Below are positions 39,831 through 52,380 of a stretch of 64,000 bases of DNA, piece by piece. Location of the stretch: positions 6,392,085 through 6,456,084 of the forward strand of contig OZ025880.1 of assembly GCA_964019415.1 (NCBI GenBank), in the 5' to 3' direction. Each line of letters begins with the position of its first letter. The first letter of the stretch is position 1. A program made the translations under genes and the position numbers. The notes under the pieces were generated by a model. The model was given only the letters and a program-made list of their open reading frames with translations. It did no database searches and was not told where the DNA came from. The DNA is from Ianthella basta (lineage: Eukaryota > Porifera > Demospongiae > Verongiida > Ianthellidae).

Positions 39831-40629
39831 TTTAATTCAATGCAACTGATTTCACACTTCACTACCATTTTACACGTCGACTATGTAGCTGCCATTTTAC
39901 GTCTCAAAGTGAGTACAGCGTGTGCTAATCTATGCAAGTACACAAAGGTACTTGCTTGTACCCTAGAACGCACATGAACTGAATAAGATTGATGTGGTAA
40001 AGTATTTGAATCAGTACTATAGCATCAGACACATCACCCATATGCATGTCAAAATTGAGCTGGATACATTAAAAGGCAACCTCACAGTGTAACAGTTGTG
40101 TTAACCTACAGACAATGTAACCTTACCCTAACACTATCCACAATGAATGTTAAATTCACATTTAGCAACTGGCAGAATGTGCATCATTTGTAGCAGTTTC
40201 TTCCCATTTCCCCCCACAAATATTGATAGGTTAAACTGTTTAGTTATCAGTCTTTTGTTCCATTCAATTCACTTCATTCTGTTAATCCATACAGATTGGG
40301 AAAATGTGAGTGGATTTGAGAAAAAGGACCACTTTGTGCTATGTATAAAGTGTGAGTACAGGCAAAAACACACAACGAGCCATGTTTCCAGTAAAGTCGA
40401 ATTATTGCATCATACGTGCTTATGGTACAGTACCAACATCCTGGCCATTAACAAAACAACCGTCACATGCCATTCTTGTGACATGATGATCTGCCATTCA
40501 CTTGTGTTGTGGCGGGAAACTTTGTGAAAGATTGGAACAGGAATCTCAACATGAGTACAAGAAAAGTAAGTATCGTAGAGTAGATAGAGCAACACAGCAT
40601 ACAGGGAGAATAGTGCTGCTAGAAAGGCA

Positions 40630-41767
40630 ATGAAGCTAGGAATAGAGGAAACAACAATCATACTCTGACCTAATTCCAGCAATCACTGGACGACAGGTGA
40701 TAAGTGATGCAGAAAGAAGGATGATTACCCTGCCCACACGACTTGGAGGGCTAGGAATTAAGATGTTGCCAGAGATAGCTGATCAAATGCACAGCTATTC
40801 AAGGAAAGTGACAGAACCCCTGAAGAATTCAATTCGTAGCACAGAGGACATTGATGAGTCACAGATTGATGCAGAATTGAACAGACTCTCCAGAGAAGTG
40901 AAGAATGACAACAAAGAAAGACATTAGAGAAAAGCAGAAGGGGTGCGCAAAGAAGTGAGTGCGAACGAGAGAAGAGCCCTAATCTTAGCAGAGCAAAAAG
41001 GGTCATCCTCATGGCTGAGCACCCTTCCTGTGGAGGAGAATGGCTTTGCCCTGCATATAGACGCCTTTCGTGATGCTATAGCTTTAAGGTATGGATGGCG
41101 ACCAACAGGTATGCCGAGTGTTTGTGCTTGTGGCAAAGCAAATGGAGTTGAGCATGCCTTGAGTTGTTGCAAAGGAGGCCATGTGATCAGACGGCACAAT
41201 GAGATCAGAGATGTTACTGCCTCGCTGCTGGGGGAGGTGACCCATAACATTGAGACCGAACCATCACTACAGCCACTCACAGAAGAAGTACTCCAAGGCA
41301 GGCGTGCAAACACGGAGGACGCAGCCAGAGGGGATGTAAAGTGCACTGGATTCTGGAACACACATCAAGACGCATTCTTAGATGTGAGGGTTTTCAACCC
41401 GCTTGCGTCGTGCAACTGGAACAAGCAGATCAAGGCAGCGTACCAGCAACATGAAAGAGAGAAGCAAAGAGTGTATGACCAACGGATTCGAGAGGCTGAG
41501 CGGGGTACCTTCACACCATTGGTCTTCTCTGCCACAGGAGGAATGGGGCCATCCGCATTGATCTTCTTCCAGAAATTGGCAGCTATGATTGCGGCCAAAA
41601 GAGGGCACACCTATCAAAAGGTGATCACTTGGATCAGACAAAGACTGACCTTCAGCCTTTTAAGATCCGCAATCAGTGCAATCAGAGCAACCAGATTTCC
41701 CCCACCGCCACCGCCAGATCCCACCATGATTTCAATCATCACCAGTGGTGGATCTGACCGACACTGA
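40630..41767 (+). pseudogene. 3' part of a non-LTR retrotransposon: RT tail, zinc knuckle, restriction-like endonuclease
   Basis: One frame runs from 40697 to 41767 with a single TAG at 40925. It begins with SDAERRMITLPTRLGGLGI, typical of the segment after a reverse transcriptase. A CACGK...EHALSCCKGGH cluster (C-x-C ... H-x4-C) follows, then RGDVKCTGFW..DAFLDVRVF, which fits a PD-(D/E)xK nuclease core as in elements with a C-terminal restriction-like endonuclease, and ends LLRSAISAIRATRF. The reverse transcriptase itself is missing, consistent with 5' truncation during target-primed insertion. Family assignment is from motif layout only. Confidence 0.75.
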
Positions 41768-42161
41768 CCCAAACATAAGAGACAATAGTAGTGTGTGTGC
41801 TGTTTAGCTTTACTGGTGTATAAGGCTGTTTGCATGGCTTTATTATTACTTCTTTTATCACCTTTACTGAATGCCATGTTCCCTAGTAGTAATAATTTAT
41901 ACTGATACACTGTCATAGAAGCTAGGTGGAAAAATAGACAAGAGCCTCTAAATGACATCACTAACACTACTGCACCACTAGGATCACGAATACTGAATTT
42001 AGAAAATATGGGCTCTGGCTTAGCAGAGATCTCCACTCCTAGTGGACAATGTGGTGGGAAGTGTGTACTGGATGGGAAACAAGGCAAGCTGAACTGGCAT
42101 CAGTGTCTACTGATAAATGCATCAAATGTAGCAGTACTTTCACATAGAGTCATCTAAACAT

Positions 42162-44760
42162 GTGAAATCAGCTAATGGGCACCAGCGATGGGTTGTAAAA
42201 GTCGCTGCTGTGCTAGGACAGATGGCTACAGGTGGGGGTGCAACATCACTAACACGTACAGTGTCACCCATGAATGTTCAAGGCATGCCGAACAAATTGT
42301 ACACTATAATGGAGCGATTTCTAAGTGGCTGCACGCATCAGCTTCTTACTGAGAAGATGATTGCAGCTGGAGAGGAAGAGAAGAAGCTGGCAATGGCGAG
42401 GGGTGGCTTCCATCAGGGCATACCAGCCATTACTGTGGTGGTAGATGGTGGGTGGTCAAAGCAATCTCACAAGCACTTGTACAATGCTAAAAGTGGGGTT
42501 GCTGTGATTTTTGGCCAATGTACCAAGAAACTGTTGTTTCTCAGCATGCGAAACAAATATTTTGTAGTGTTCTGAGAACCAAAACAAGCCAACACCACGC
42601 CATCAGTGTTACCGCAATTGGAGTGGGTCATCTGCAGCCATGGAGAGTGACACTACTGTGGAGGGTTTGGTTGTCCAAGCAGACACATGGACTTAGGTAC
42701 ATGTGAGTCATTGGGGAGGGCGATAGCTCAATGGTGGTAAATTTGCAACAGTGTGTCACATACAGCCCATTTATTGGCAAAATAGAATGCTCCAATCACG
42801 CAGGTATGTGTTATCATTCCAGATTATAAGGTTTGGCTAAACACTACCCTGAATTTAGAGGTAATTTAGAGGTCTGACAACTTGAGCCATACAACGATTG
42901 TCAGTAGGTGCATACGTTGCAATAAGAATGCCCAGCAAAACTAAGAATGCTAGTCAACTCCGGCATGATCTAAGAAACCGTCCTAAACAAGTTTCCAGTG
43001 ACCACACTCATTTCAATCCTGCATTTTGCAAAGCTGCAATGAATATGGACAGTGATCCCCCTGACAGTGACAATGATAATGACAGTAACCATGACAGCAG
43101 TGCCCATGATGAAGACTCTGATTACTAACCCACAGCTGAACATGATGCATACACTAGTGGACTGACAATGAACAGCTTACCCATTGGACTAGTGGAGAAA
43201 GTTAAGGCTGCCGGTGATCACTTGGTGATGCTGAGTGCTTCACTAATTGAGAACGAGACTAGTAATCTTGCTGAGTGTTACATGTCGATTCTGAGTGTGT
43301 TTGATGGTAGCAAGCAGTACAACCGGGTACAGTCAGGGTCATTTGAGGGCCGGTGCTATGCAGTGGGGATGAGGGTCCAAGCCGGTCCATCTTGGCAGCT
43401 GGAAACACTTGAGTACACTACTGGTTCAACTTGCTGCAATGTGAGTCTTAATAGACCAATGACAAATTGAGTAATACTTGCTTTGAGGTGTATACATACG
43501 TAGACACTTCTACACAGGTGTTTCAGTCAGCTGTGACGAAGAGGGTGTCACAGCTGGAGAAGGACACAACAAGAAAGGCATCAGGTGCATACAAGACCCA
43601 GTGCAATTCCTCTAAGTACACTTTTACATCAACCTCACAGCACCACTATGGGCCCAACTTGCAGCAGTCTGATGCTTCCCTAGATGAGCTGGACCGTTTG
43701 TGTCATGAATACTTCGAACGTGAAGTTCGAGTGACAGATGAGCAAATCAGGACCATAGAGGTTGCCACACAACAACAGTCAGAGTCACCAGAGTGGTAAT
43801 ATCAGCGTCGGATTTGCATAACATCATCCAACTTAGCAAAATTGTAAGACGTAGGGAGTCCACTCTAGTTGCCAACACAGTAAAGTCCTTGCTGTACAGA
43901 AGACCCACTAACGTACCCAGTCTTCATTGGGGTAGAACACATGAGGATGACACACACAAGACCTACGTACTTACATCTCATGGCAGGAGTGGTTACGAAG
44001 CATTCCGGTCTGGTTGCTGATCTTGAGAACCCTTGCCTAGCTTGTAGCCCTGATAACATTGTTACCCTTTCCAACAGCAAACAGGGCTTGGTGGAGCACA
44101 AGTGTCCCTACAAGGCTGCAAAGCAGTCCCCAACACCTGAGCAGGCTGCTGTGCAGCTGAGAAACTTCTGTTCCATCATAAACAGCGAAGATCAGCTTCA
44201 GCTGAACCACAAGCACTTGTATTTCTACCAAGTCCAAGGTTCTTTGGCCATCACAGGCAACTCGTGGTGTCACTTCGTGCTCTGGACACCCCAAGGCACT
44301 AATATAGAAACAACTTGAGGCGATCTAGATTTCTGGGATCCCGCTTGCTGCAAACTGGTCAACTTCTATACGGTTGATATTGTAGAGGCTCATTGCCACA
44401 TTGTAGCTTCTTGAAATGGGAATTAATGAGCAAAATCATGTGTCACAATTAATTGACAACAGAACACTTCGGCCCAGAAGGCCTTCTTCAGCTGTTAGGC
44501 TGAAGAGCTACAGAGAGGAGTACGTGGCTTATAAGTACAGCAGTTCACATCACCAACCACTGTACCTATAAGCCACTCCTCTCTGTAGCTCTTCAGTCTA
44601 ACAGCTGAAGAAAGCCTTCTGGGCCAAAACGTTGTTGTCAATAATTTGTGCCACGTGAATTCTACAAGCTTCCTATCCTTCCCAAGTTGGTTCTGCCACG
44701 TTACAGCAATGGGCAGCCCATTCGCAAGCCAATTCTGGCAGCAAACTAGTCCACTGCTAC
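42162..44760 (+). pseudogene. Broken Mutator-like/YqaJ-nuclease protein of a mobile element
   Basis: Consecutive fragments in shifting frames share a known layout. 42200-42575: TGGGATSL..., GIPAITVVVDGGWSKQSHKH and YNAKSGVAVIFG, as in the Mutator-like domain of metazoan transposon-derived proteins. 43168-43440: LPIGLVEKVKAAGDHLVML and SNLAECYMS. 43960-44290: a YqaJ-like PD-(D/E)xK core with ACSPDNIV and LVEHKCPY, where the Asp and Glu-x-Lys are the expected metal-binding residues. 44660-44740: a C-terminal FYKLPILPKL piece, displaced by a hairpin MITE. There are at least four frame breaks plus stops, so it is not functional. The YqaJ core itself looks intact. Confidence 0.7.
44449..44648. mobile_element. 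Hairpin MITE, about 200 bases with arms of about 90
   Basis: The left arm ATTGACAACAGAACACTTCG... and right arm ...AACGTTGTTGTCAAT are near-perfect inverted repeats, with the core GAAGAGCTACAGAGAGGAG and its inverse. It interrupts the C-terminal end of the Mutator-like/YqaJ pseudogene, so it inserted later. TA-rich ends prevent a sure target-site call. Confidence 0.85.
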
Positions 44761-45423
44761 GCACCATGCGCATTGCACAATCTACATACATCACGTTCCG
44801 TCATGTGACTGCCATGTCTAAATTACATTTTTGTTAAGTGATTCACATATTTGACCATTCTTACCATCAATTTTGTCCTACGACTGTCAAATTTTGTACA
44901 GACACTCATGTGGATCATGTGCAGGATCACAAGTATGCGTTTAGTCGCATGTTGTTCCAAGATGGTGAACGGGTGCCACAAAGTTGGATTTGCAGCCGTT
45001 TTGACCTTTTTGCTGTGTGCTTCTCTACTTAGAAGCAGCACAGCGACTATCCAAACATACGACCTTGAAGAATACACAGACCTGTACAGAGAGATAATTC
45101 TCAAGAAGAAATGCGGTGTTTCACACAAGTGAGTGGTCCAAAATGATTCAAACGCACGTTATCAAAATTCATCCTACTCTGCTGAGCTAAAAGTCACATT
45201 GATCGACAAGTCAACACACCTTCTCTGCAACTAGCCAGTTACTGAAGTCACACATCCTTCAGTTACCCAAATAGAAGACAAACAAAATGTTACATTTTTA
45301 TGCAAATTAGGTGACCCCACCACCTTAATATTATCTCGGTAAAACAAGTTGCCCCAGTCATTATCATTAAACCCAAGTAAAGTCCCATTAATTTGGCTAG
45401 GTAGCCACAATCAGGAGTGATGT

Positions 45424-45757
45424 ATCCATATACATCCTGCTAAGCAAGTAAAACAGCACCTTCATCACTCATAGTAAGAAACACATCTTGCTCAAATGCT
45501 CCAGTATTCTTTAAACCATGTGGATCTCTGCAAAAAATACACTTGGACGATAAATGATTGTAAAGCAACACATCTTGATTCCCAGCTATACACCTGTTCA
45601 CCTTACCGTGAATAAAGTAATTTGCTGCATCGCAATGATTGTAGCTGCAATTTTTGATGCCCTTTATCCACATTCACAGCTCCATCATACCGAACAGAAC
45701 ACTGAACTATGTCATTCTGTGTGTCTTCTGTATTCTCTACAGCCTTAAACTTCTCTG
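45424..45757 (-). pseudogene. Exon pair of an unidentified gene, with a diverged copy at 54520-55140
   Basis: On the minus strand an exon of about 150 bases (AG acceptor near 45757, KFKAVENTEDTQNDIVQ..., donor GTAAGG near 45605) is followed by one from about 45524 to 45424 (HGLKNTGAFEQDVFLTMSDE, stop TAG). A similar terminal exon lies in the 54520-54620 region, where it reads AAAAQDVSLTVEGALNCLA followed by a stop. I do not recognise the protein. It may be the 3' end of a dispersed repeat with a coding history. Confidence 0.4.
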
Positions 45758-45779
45758 CAAGTAAAACCATACCCTTGAC

Positions 45780-47620
45780 ATTTTGGTACCTGTATACATG
45801 AAATGGGCAAATTTCATTACATCATCACAGCACAACCTGGCATTAGCAATATTTGATCAAATCACATACAAATAAGAATAGTATACTAATTGCCTCAGAA
45901 GTGTGAACGAGCATAATGAGGCCAGTGATCGTGGTCCATTTGAGATTCATTGATATACGTATGTATCAGACAGCATGGTAGAGCTGTCTTTGTAGGGAAG
46001 GTGACGGTTATTTGTATGTTGCAAAAGAACAGAAAGAAGCGCTATTCATATTTGACTGAAAAACCAAAAAGGCTACCTATGAGGAAGTGTTGACAATGTG
46101 GATCTATAATAATCTAACTTCCCAAGCAAAATGGCATTCGAACATAGAAAGTGGCAATGGAATTTTCCATATTTTGTCATCATCATCATCTCCTTCCCCT
46201 CTGACAGCTGTAGCTCATGACTGATATGGAGTAGAACCTTATCACAGCATTACACTGCTTTGGACAGGCTGTGTGGATACATCTGTGCAACTGCCCCAAT
46301 GTGCGATTATAAACCATTGAGTAACTCTACCAAAGTTGAAACCGCTGGAGCTTCTGAATGACCCATGACTGCGAAGATGCCACTGTTTGCGGATAAAAAC
46401 CACTCACCATAGTTGCATTTGGCCTTCCTACAAATGAAGATGACTTTCGATGTGCTGTCTCCAGCAGTGTTCGAAGGCGCGGGCACTTCACAATCAGAAA
46501 AACTGGTCAGTTGAAACAACAACAGCTATAAGACAGTTCCTGAGTACCTTTCATCTTTCCCAATAGCTGAGGTAGTCTGGGAGTGGCTACCTACGTTTTT
46601 TACTGTAAGACGCCAAAAGAGAATGGCCTTAAAATGACAAGAAAACTGCCTGTCACAATGCACTGTTTAGCATGTATCATCATTCAAGGAAAGTGACAAC
46701 GGTTTTTGCGATGGTAAGTCGCTTCTTACGCCGACAGTAGCCTCTCGTGGTTACAGGACCTTCAGAGCTCCAGAAGTGAGGGTGGATTCAAGTAAGTGCA
46801 TGCGCCAAAAATTCACACCCATGGATTCAAGGATTGCAGGAGACCCGCCTAATGACGTCATCCAGATGACGCAAATATGGCGGAACTCTCCAGATCCAGC
46901 CGGCAAGTCACAATAAACCACTTAAAGTTGGTTAGGGGTCCCTTATACAATTTATGGCATGAGGGGTGGTCTCGTTGCCTGATACAACACAAGGTGAATA
47001 CACATCGCACACAATAGCAGACAGCTCCCATTCCTTGAGAGTCTGATCAGTTCCTCTTCAAGGAGGTCTGATCACATTACTTGCCATAAGATGCTCCTAG
47101 GGAGATGAGCAATGAGGGCACAGATGAACAGAGATGCAGCAACAATGTAAATGAGGAAGAATCTGTATGTATCATGGGCACCATCAGACATACAGCAGAG
47201 GGTGAATTAGATCTAGATGAAGACAGCTGCAGAGAGAGGCCAAACCTGAGGTAAAAGAGGATTCTTGCTTCTGACATGGCAGAGGAGCACAAGGATAGGC
47301 TTGAAGAGTTATAAGTCTATTTCTTAAATTGAACATACTAGGCCCATTTACCATACCACAATGCCATTTGTGTAAATTGATAAGGAGCATGTCATGTAAA
47401 CAAGCAGAGCTGAGGTGAATTATACCTCACCCAGTATTATCCTGAATCTTCCATAAAAAAGGTTTCATTGTGCTCAGTTTCTTCATGTCATCTGCATGCG
47501 CAGCAGATATCTTTACATTTGCTCCAGTGCCATCAGTGCCTTGTATGAAAAATATGACAGGGAAACGCAAACAATGTTCATATATGCACACATATTAGAA
47601 TATTATGTTGTGTTGTATAC
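45780..47620. other. No gene recognised; one possible promoter patch
   Basis: At 46853-46860 there is a TGACGTCA palindrome, next to AATATGGCGGAAC (YY1-like), in a CpG-richer patch. No exon could be attached to it with confidence. Confidence 0.3.
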
Positions 47621-47623
47621 ATA

Positions 47624-47670
47624 CTAGCTGAATACCCCCCCCCCCCCCCCCCCCTTCGGGTGGGTTTCCA
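47624..47670 (-). mobile_element. Helitron-like 3' terminus with an expanded poly-C hairpin
   Basis: Read on the minus strand, a GC hairpin (CCCACCCGAAGGGG) is followed by ATTCAGCTAG and then T. That is the Helitron 3' signature: a hairpin about ten bases before CTAG, inserted next to T. One hairpin side has expanded to 20 C (47635-47654 on plus). The element body would extend to the right; its 5' TC end was not identified. Confidence 0.6.
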
Positions 47671-48241
47671 GCATATAGTTTGAAATTTAAGCATTGAACC
47701 ATCGAAACTGTCCATTTAATTTGGAGCATTCCGCAGACTCACTCTGTAAAACTTCGTGCCCACATAATTTACTCACATTAATCCATTTCATCTAAAGGAG
47801 TTCAGTGGCGAAGGCACTAACTAGTTTCGTTCACCCCCCATATTGCCCTGATATACTTTTCCAAGTTTGGTGAAGATTGATGGAAATTGAAGGAGGAGTT
47901 TGTGAACAACGAAATGCAATCTTCTTAGATATAGCAGCGACCGTAAAAGTGACAAGAATTCGGACAGAACGTCTTTAAACCAAATTTCAGCACCCATACA
48001 TTATAACTGAGCTGGAATCAGGATGCTATATATGAAAGGGAATCTCACCATATGTATTTAGTTAGGCTTTATATTTGTAACACTCTATTAACACATGTTG
48101 ATGAACACATTTTCGTTCAATTGAGAGCCAGTGAAATGGCATTAAAGATGATTTTAAGCTTTGAAAAAAACAACGCAAGCACTGCCATTTGCAATGACAG
48201 ATATATACAAATAACAAAACAGAAAAAATGGCCGACCAAAG

Positions 48242-51200
48242 GTGACGGAGGTGGACGATTGTCGTGTTTGCCGAGTTGATCTCTCTGGGTTCTACACCTC
48301 CAGTCAGCTCCAATCAGCTCATCTCACCGTATTTTCGCTCTTGAGTGCCTGCTTGAGCTTCGATGGTTGTTGGGCCGTTGCTGCGGTTGTTGCTATTCTC
48401 CTCGCATCAACCGGGGTCATGGCTGGATCAGTCTTCTGCCTGGGGATGCCGGTGGATGGTCGCTCCATTAGTGGGGCTTGTTACTCCTGTGGGAGACAGA
48501 TGCCATTGAGATAAGATGGGAATGTGAAAGTGCACGGACCCTTTGCGAATAGATGCGCTGGATCTGGCTTGCCACCCGCTGCCAACCCCCCATCCCCACT
48601 GCCTTGTGCATCACTGCCAACACTCTCCAATGTTCTGACTCCTCCATCATCCGATCGTGTGAACACAGAAACTGTGCCCCTTAACCCTGGTCAGGTTGGA
48701 ACTAAGCTCCTTGGGAGAGTTCCAAGGCCCGTGAGGGAGCAGTTGGCTAGAAAACTGGCTGAGATACTTGACCTGGTGGTATCCACGAATTGCCGAGAGA
48801 GCGGGGAACACCTCTTCCTATTTTGCCGTAATTGCCTCCCTGTTCCACCCAGGAGAGGCCACAGGTGAAACCTGGCCTCTCACATCCGATGTGCAATCAG
48901 TGATAAAAACGGGGAAAGCAGACCCATCAACACGCACACCCAGGAAGCCAATTTCAACCTGGCCAAAGACCCTTTGAGTACCTTGGCGGCATGTGTTGCT
49001 GCCAAATTGGAAGAGGGAGATTTTAGAGGTGCCATAAGGATCGCGAGCTCAGACGAGTCTTTGCTCCAGTGAATGCTGCCACCTTGGGCCTGCTGAGGGA
49101 GAAGCACCCACCCCGCCATCCCCTTTCCAGCAATCCTCCACCCTTGGGACATCACAATGGCTTTCTGGTAGTGTCCCCATCCCAGGTCCGGATAGCCATC
49201 CAGTCCTTCCCATCTGGGTCAGCTGGTGGCCCTGATGGACTACGCCCTCAGCACCTAAAGGACCTAGTCTTCAGCTGCTCGGGCCTGGGCTCTAGCCTCG
49301 TCTTGGACTCCCTCACCCGATTTGTTAACTTTGCCCTGTCTGGGGAGATTTTGAAGGATGCAAGGCCTTACCTTTTTGGAGCCTCACTGGTTGCGCTCAA
49401 CAAGAGCTGCAGAGGAATCCGTCCGATTGTAGCGGGCTGCACCTTGAGAAGACTGGCAGCTAAATGCGCAAGTCTCGCAGTGCGGGATGAGATGGGCCCC
49501 TTGTTGGCCCCTCTCCAGCTGGGCTATGGGACGCCACTGGGTGCTAAGGCAGCTGTGCACGTGGCCAGGACACACCTCCATCGCATCCAGCCGGGCCACT
49601 TGCTCCTCAAGGTGGACTTCAGAAACGCTTTTAATTGCATTAGGAGAGACAAAATGTTACATGCCGTGCGGGAGCAAGCCCCAGGAATCTACGATTTTGC
49701 CCATTCTGCCTACAGTCAGCCGTCCCTAATGTTTTTGGGGGATAACATTATTGAATCTGCTGAAGGGGTGCAGCAGGGAGATCTGCTGGGCCCCCTCCTT
49801 TTTAGTCTCACTGTTCATCCCATTCTGAAGACTTCGAAGTCTGAGCTCAGGATTTTCTACCTTGATGACGGCACTATGGGGGGGGGAACTTGAAGATGTC
49901 GCATGTGACCTCAAGACGATTGAGCAAATGGGTGGGGAGTTAGGCCTTGTTCTCAACCACTCCAAGTCTGAGGTGATCTGTGCGGATGAACACACTCAAC
50001 AATCTATCTTGTTGGTATCTCCCCACCTTCAATGCACGGACCAAGCAGATGCTTGCCTTCTTGGGTCACCCATTGGGGGCCCGCAGAGCATCACCAAAGA
50101 GCTGTCCTCCAAGAAACAGTCATTGGAGCTAATGGGAGAGCGGCTGAAGCTCCTCCATTCCCATGATGCCCTATGTCTCTTGAAGAATGCGTTAGCTCTC
50201 CCCAAGATTTTGTATGTCCTTCGCTCTGCCTCATGCTTCTCTTGTTCCATCTTGGCCGAGCTGGACAGGCTTCAGAGATCTCTTTTGGAGGCTATCTGCA
50301 ATGTTACCTTGAGTGATGTGGCCTGGTCTCAAGCCTCCCTGCCTACCTGGGCAGGGGGTCTTGGCATTAGGAAGTTTACCATGCTGGCTACCCCTGCATT
50401 TCTTGCATCAGCTGCTGGTTCTGCTTCCTTGGCGGGGAGGATTTTGCCACCAACATTTGCAGTTACAGTTTGCCCCTTCAGAGCAGAAGCTCTCTCCTTG
50501 TGGTCTCAGGTCCACACAGAAGAGCCCCCGTCTGGCTGTGATGCCCTGAAGCAACGGGCTTGGGATGCCCCACTCATCAAGTCAGCCATGACCTCTCTCC
50601 TCTCCTCGGCAGATGATGCTTCCAAGGGCTGCCTGCTAGCGTTGATGAGAAAGGAGTCTGGTGCTTGGCTTTCTGCGCCTCCTGTATCATCCTTTGGCCT
50701 CCGGATGGACGATGACACTGTGGGGATTGCTGTTGGGGTTTGTGACTAGGATCCCCGTTATGTACACCGCATCAGTGTACCCTATGTGGGGGGCAGGTGG
50801 ATGCATCTGGTACCCAAGGGTTGCATTGCAGAAGAAGTGCGGGCCGACACCTCAGACACACAGCCCTCAACCGTCTGGTGAAAACATCCCTTGCTTCCAT
50901 CAACGTACCAGCCATCCTGGAACCCCCAGGCCTTTTTCGGTCTGACGGGAAGTGTGTGGAAGGTGTGACAATAGTCCCTGGAAATCTGGCCGTGCCTTGG
51001 CTTGGAATGTCACGTGTAGCGACATCTTTGCCCCTACCTATCTATCCCTGGCCTCCTCAGGTGCCGGTAGGGTAGCAAACCTAGCCGAGACTAGGAAGGA
51101 ACATATGTATCAAGAAATAGAGCCTACTCACCATTTCATCCCTATTGCCATCGAGACATCCGGCGTTATTGGCGATGAAGCTTTAGCTTTTTTCAAGGAA

Positions 51201-51325
51201 TTAGGGTACCGCCTTAGATCTAAGACTCAAGACTCACAATCCTTTCACCAGATTTGTCAACGTATTAGTGTATGCATACAAAGATTTAATTCCGTTTCTA
51301 TTTTGGGCTCTAGTGCCACATAGGT
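48242..51325 (+). pseudogene. Nearly full-length non-LTR retrotransposon with C-terminal restriction-like endonuclease, frameshifted
   Basis: The order of parts fits one element. 48420-48570: a Cys-rich N-terminal finger (CYSCGRQMP...HGPFANRCAG). 48960-49060: a linker (GDFRGAIRIASSDES). 49069-49893: reverse transcriptase with GGPDGLRPQHL, LLKVDFRNAFNCI, GVQQGDLLGPLLFS and the catalytic FYLDDGT. 49862-50749: thumb region (LPTWAGGLGIRK). 50770-50900: a zinc knuckle (CTLCGGQVDASGTQGLHC...H). 50950-51323: a nuclease-like tail (GRALAWNVTCSDIFAPTYL) and QRISVCIQRFNS. Frames change near 48514, 48870, 49065, 49885, 50749 and 50960, so it cannot be translated as one protein. An A-rich stretch (51365-51400) may be its 3' end. 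Catalytic residues are still present, so decay is recent or partly sequencing error. Confidence 0.8.
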
Positions 51326-51879
51326 TTTTCTGTAGTATGTAATTGTATAGTGACTCTTTTCTGTGTAAAAAAATAAATAAATAGAAAATTAAAAAATACA
51401 AACATCATTACGCACATAAAGCCATTCAAACACCTAAAACTGAAAGCAGGGGGATGTAAAGCCTTCACAAACTTCCTCAGGCAACGGGCATCTGTGATAT
51501 ATACATCTAACAAAAATCCATGTATGCATACATTACATGCTGCTGTGCAGCAGGTTCCTCTGCTGTAACCATTTCACAACAACACTCAAACAACCTTGTA
51601 AGCCATTTTTATGGATGCCTTAGAATATTGTTTTCACTTTTAGGCATTCGTATGACATCCGTAATTGTGCATAAAGTAGCATGGTGCCCACCTTTGGCGG
51701 GCTTCCTGCGATAGCAAGTTGCACACCAGCTAGTTGGTCCCAGCCAGTTTGAACTACGTATCTATGCTAGAAGCAACGGTGGTTAGCTGCTATGACGACG
51801 GTGAGTTTAAATTAGATCATTGGATGGCCACAAATCAAAGTAGCCAATAACTGAAAGTCAAAGGGAACAATAATTAAAA

Positions 51880-51977
51880 ATGGCTACCGGCTATGACGGA
51901 AGAACTGGAGATGAACAATATCCTCCCGAGAACAGTAAAACAGGTGTTTTTGACCCATGGAGGACACCCTCTACAAC
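51880..51977 (+). CDS. Isolated first coding exon, gene unknown
   Basis: ATG in good context (AAAATGGCT) opens a frame MATGYDGRTGDEQYPP...PWRTPSTT that ends at a strong donor GTACGT (51978). The sequence before it is consistent with a 5' flank. No following exon was found in the next 2 kb. I do not recognise the peptide. Confidence 0.35.
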
Positions 51978-52224
51978 GTACGTCATAATCCCCGAGAGTT
52001 TGGTGGCACCCTGCGCAGTAGTTTTTGCCCAGATTGCGAACAAACAGACAAACAAAAAAGAACGAAGATAGCTCTCGGGCAACACATGGCAGCACTGGAG
52101 GTCTATTATTTAGGAAAGCTTAATATCATCTTTGTTGCCTTATGGCTGTCTTTTATTCAAACAAAATACGTTTACAAGTATGTGTTAGCAGGTTGGTGAT
52201 GATAAAAAGCTTATCGAAGGTTAA

Positions 52225-52234
52225 TCTCGCGAGA
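52225..52234. promoter_or_regulatory. TCTCGCGAGA palindrome
   Basis: A perfect match to the TCTCGCGAGA core-promoter palindrome known from animal genes, 43 bases upstream of the ATG of the signal-peptide exon at 52278. Confidence 0.6.
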
Positions 52235-52277
52235 TACAGCTCCAAATGTCACAATGCTACAAAGCAGCCATTGTAAA

Positions 52278-52380
52278 ATGGCAGCTCTCACAACTCTCCT
52301 CTTTGCTCAGCTCATAATCATATTTCTGCATATTTCACCAAGTATCCAAGGAACGAATAGTGTTTATAGAACATGTGCAA
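52278..52380 (+). CDS. First exon of a secreted or membrane protein (signal peptide)
   Basis: The frame MAALTTLLFAQLIIIFLHIS, then PSIQGTNSVYRTCA, is a classic signal peptide: a short start, a hydrophobic core of about 15 residues, and a plausible cleavage after SIQG. It ends in phase 1 at a consensus donor GTAAGT (52381-52386). The TCTCGCGAGA palindrome lies just upstream. The next exons were not found; MITEs and a TTAA-flanked element follow, which may have enlarged the intron or broken the gene. Confidence 0.55.

Noticed and set aside
41614-42087. A 157-codon minus-strand frame
   Set aside because: Overlaps the 3' end of the endonuclease-bearing retrotransposon on plus and has no recognisable motif.
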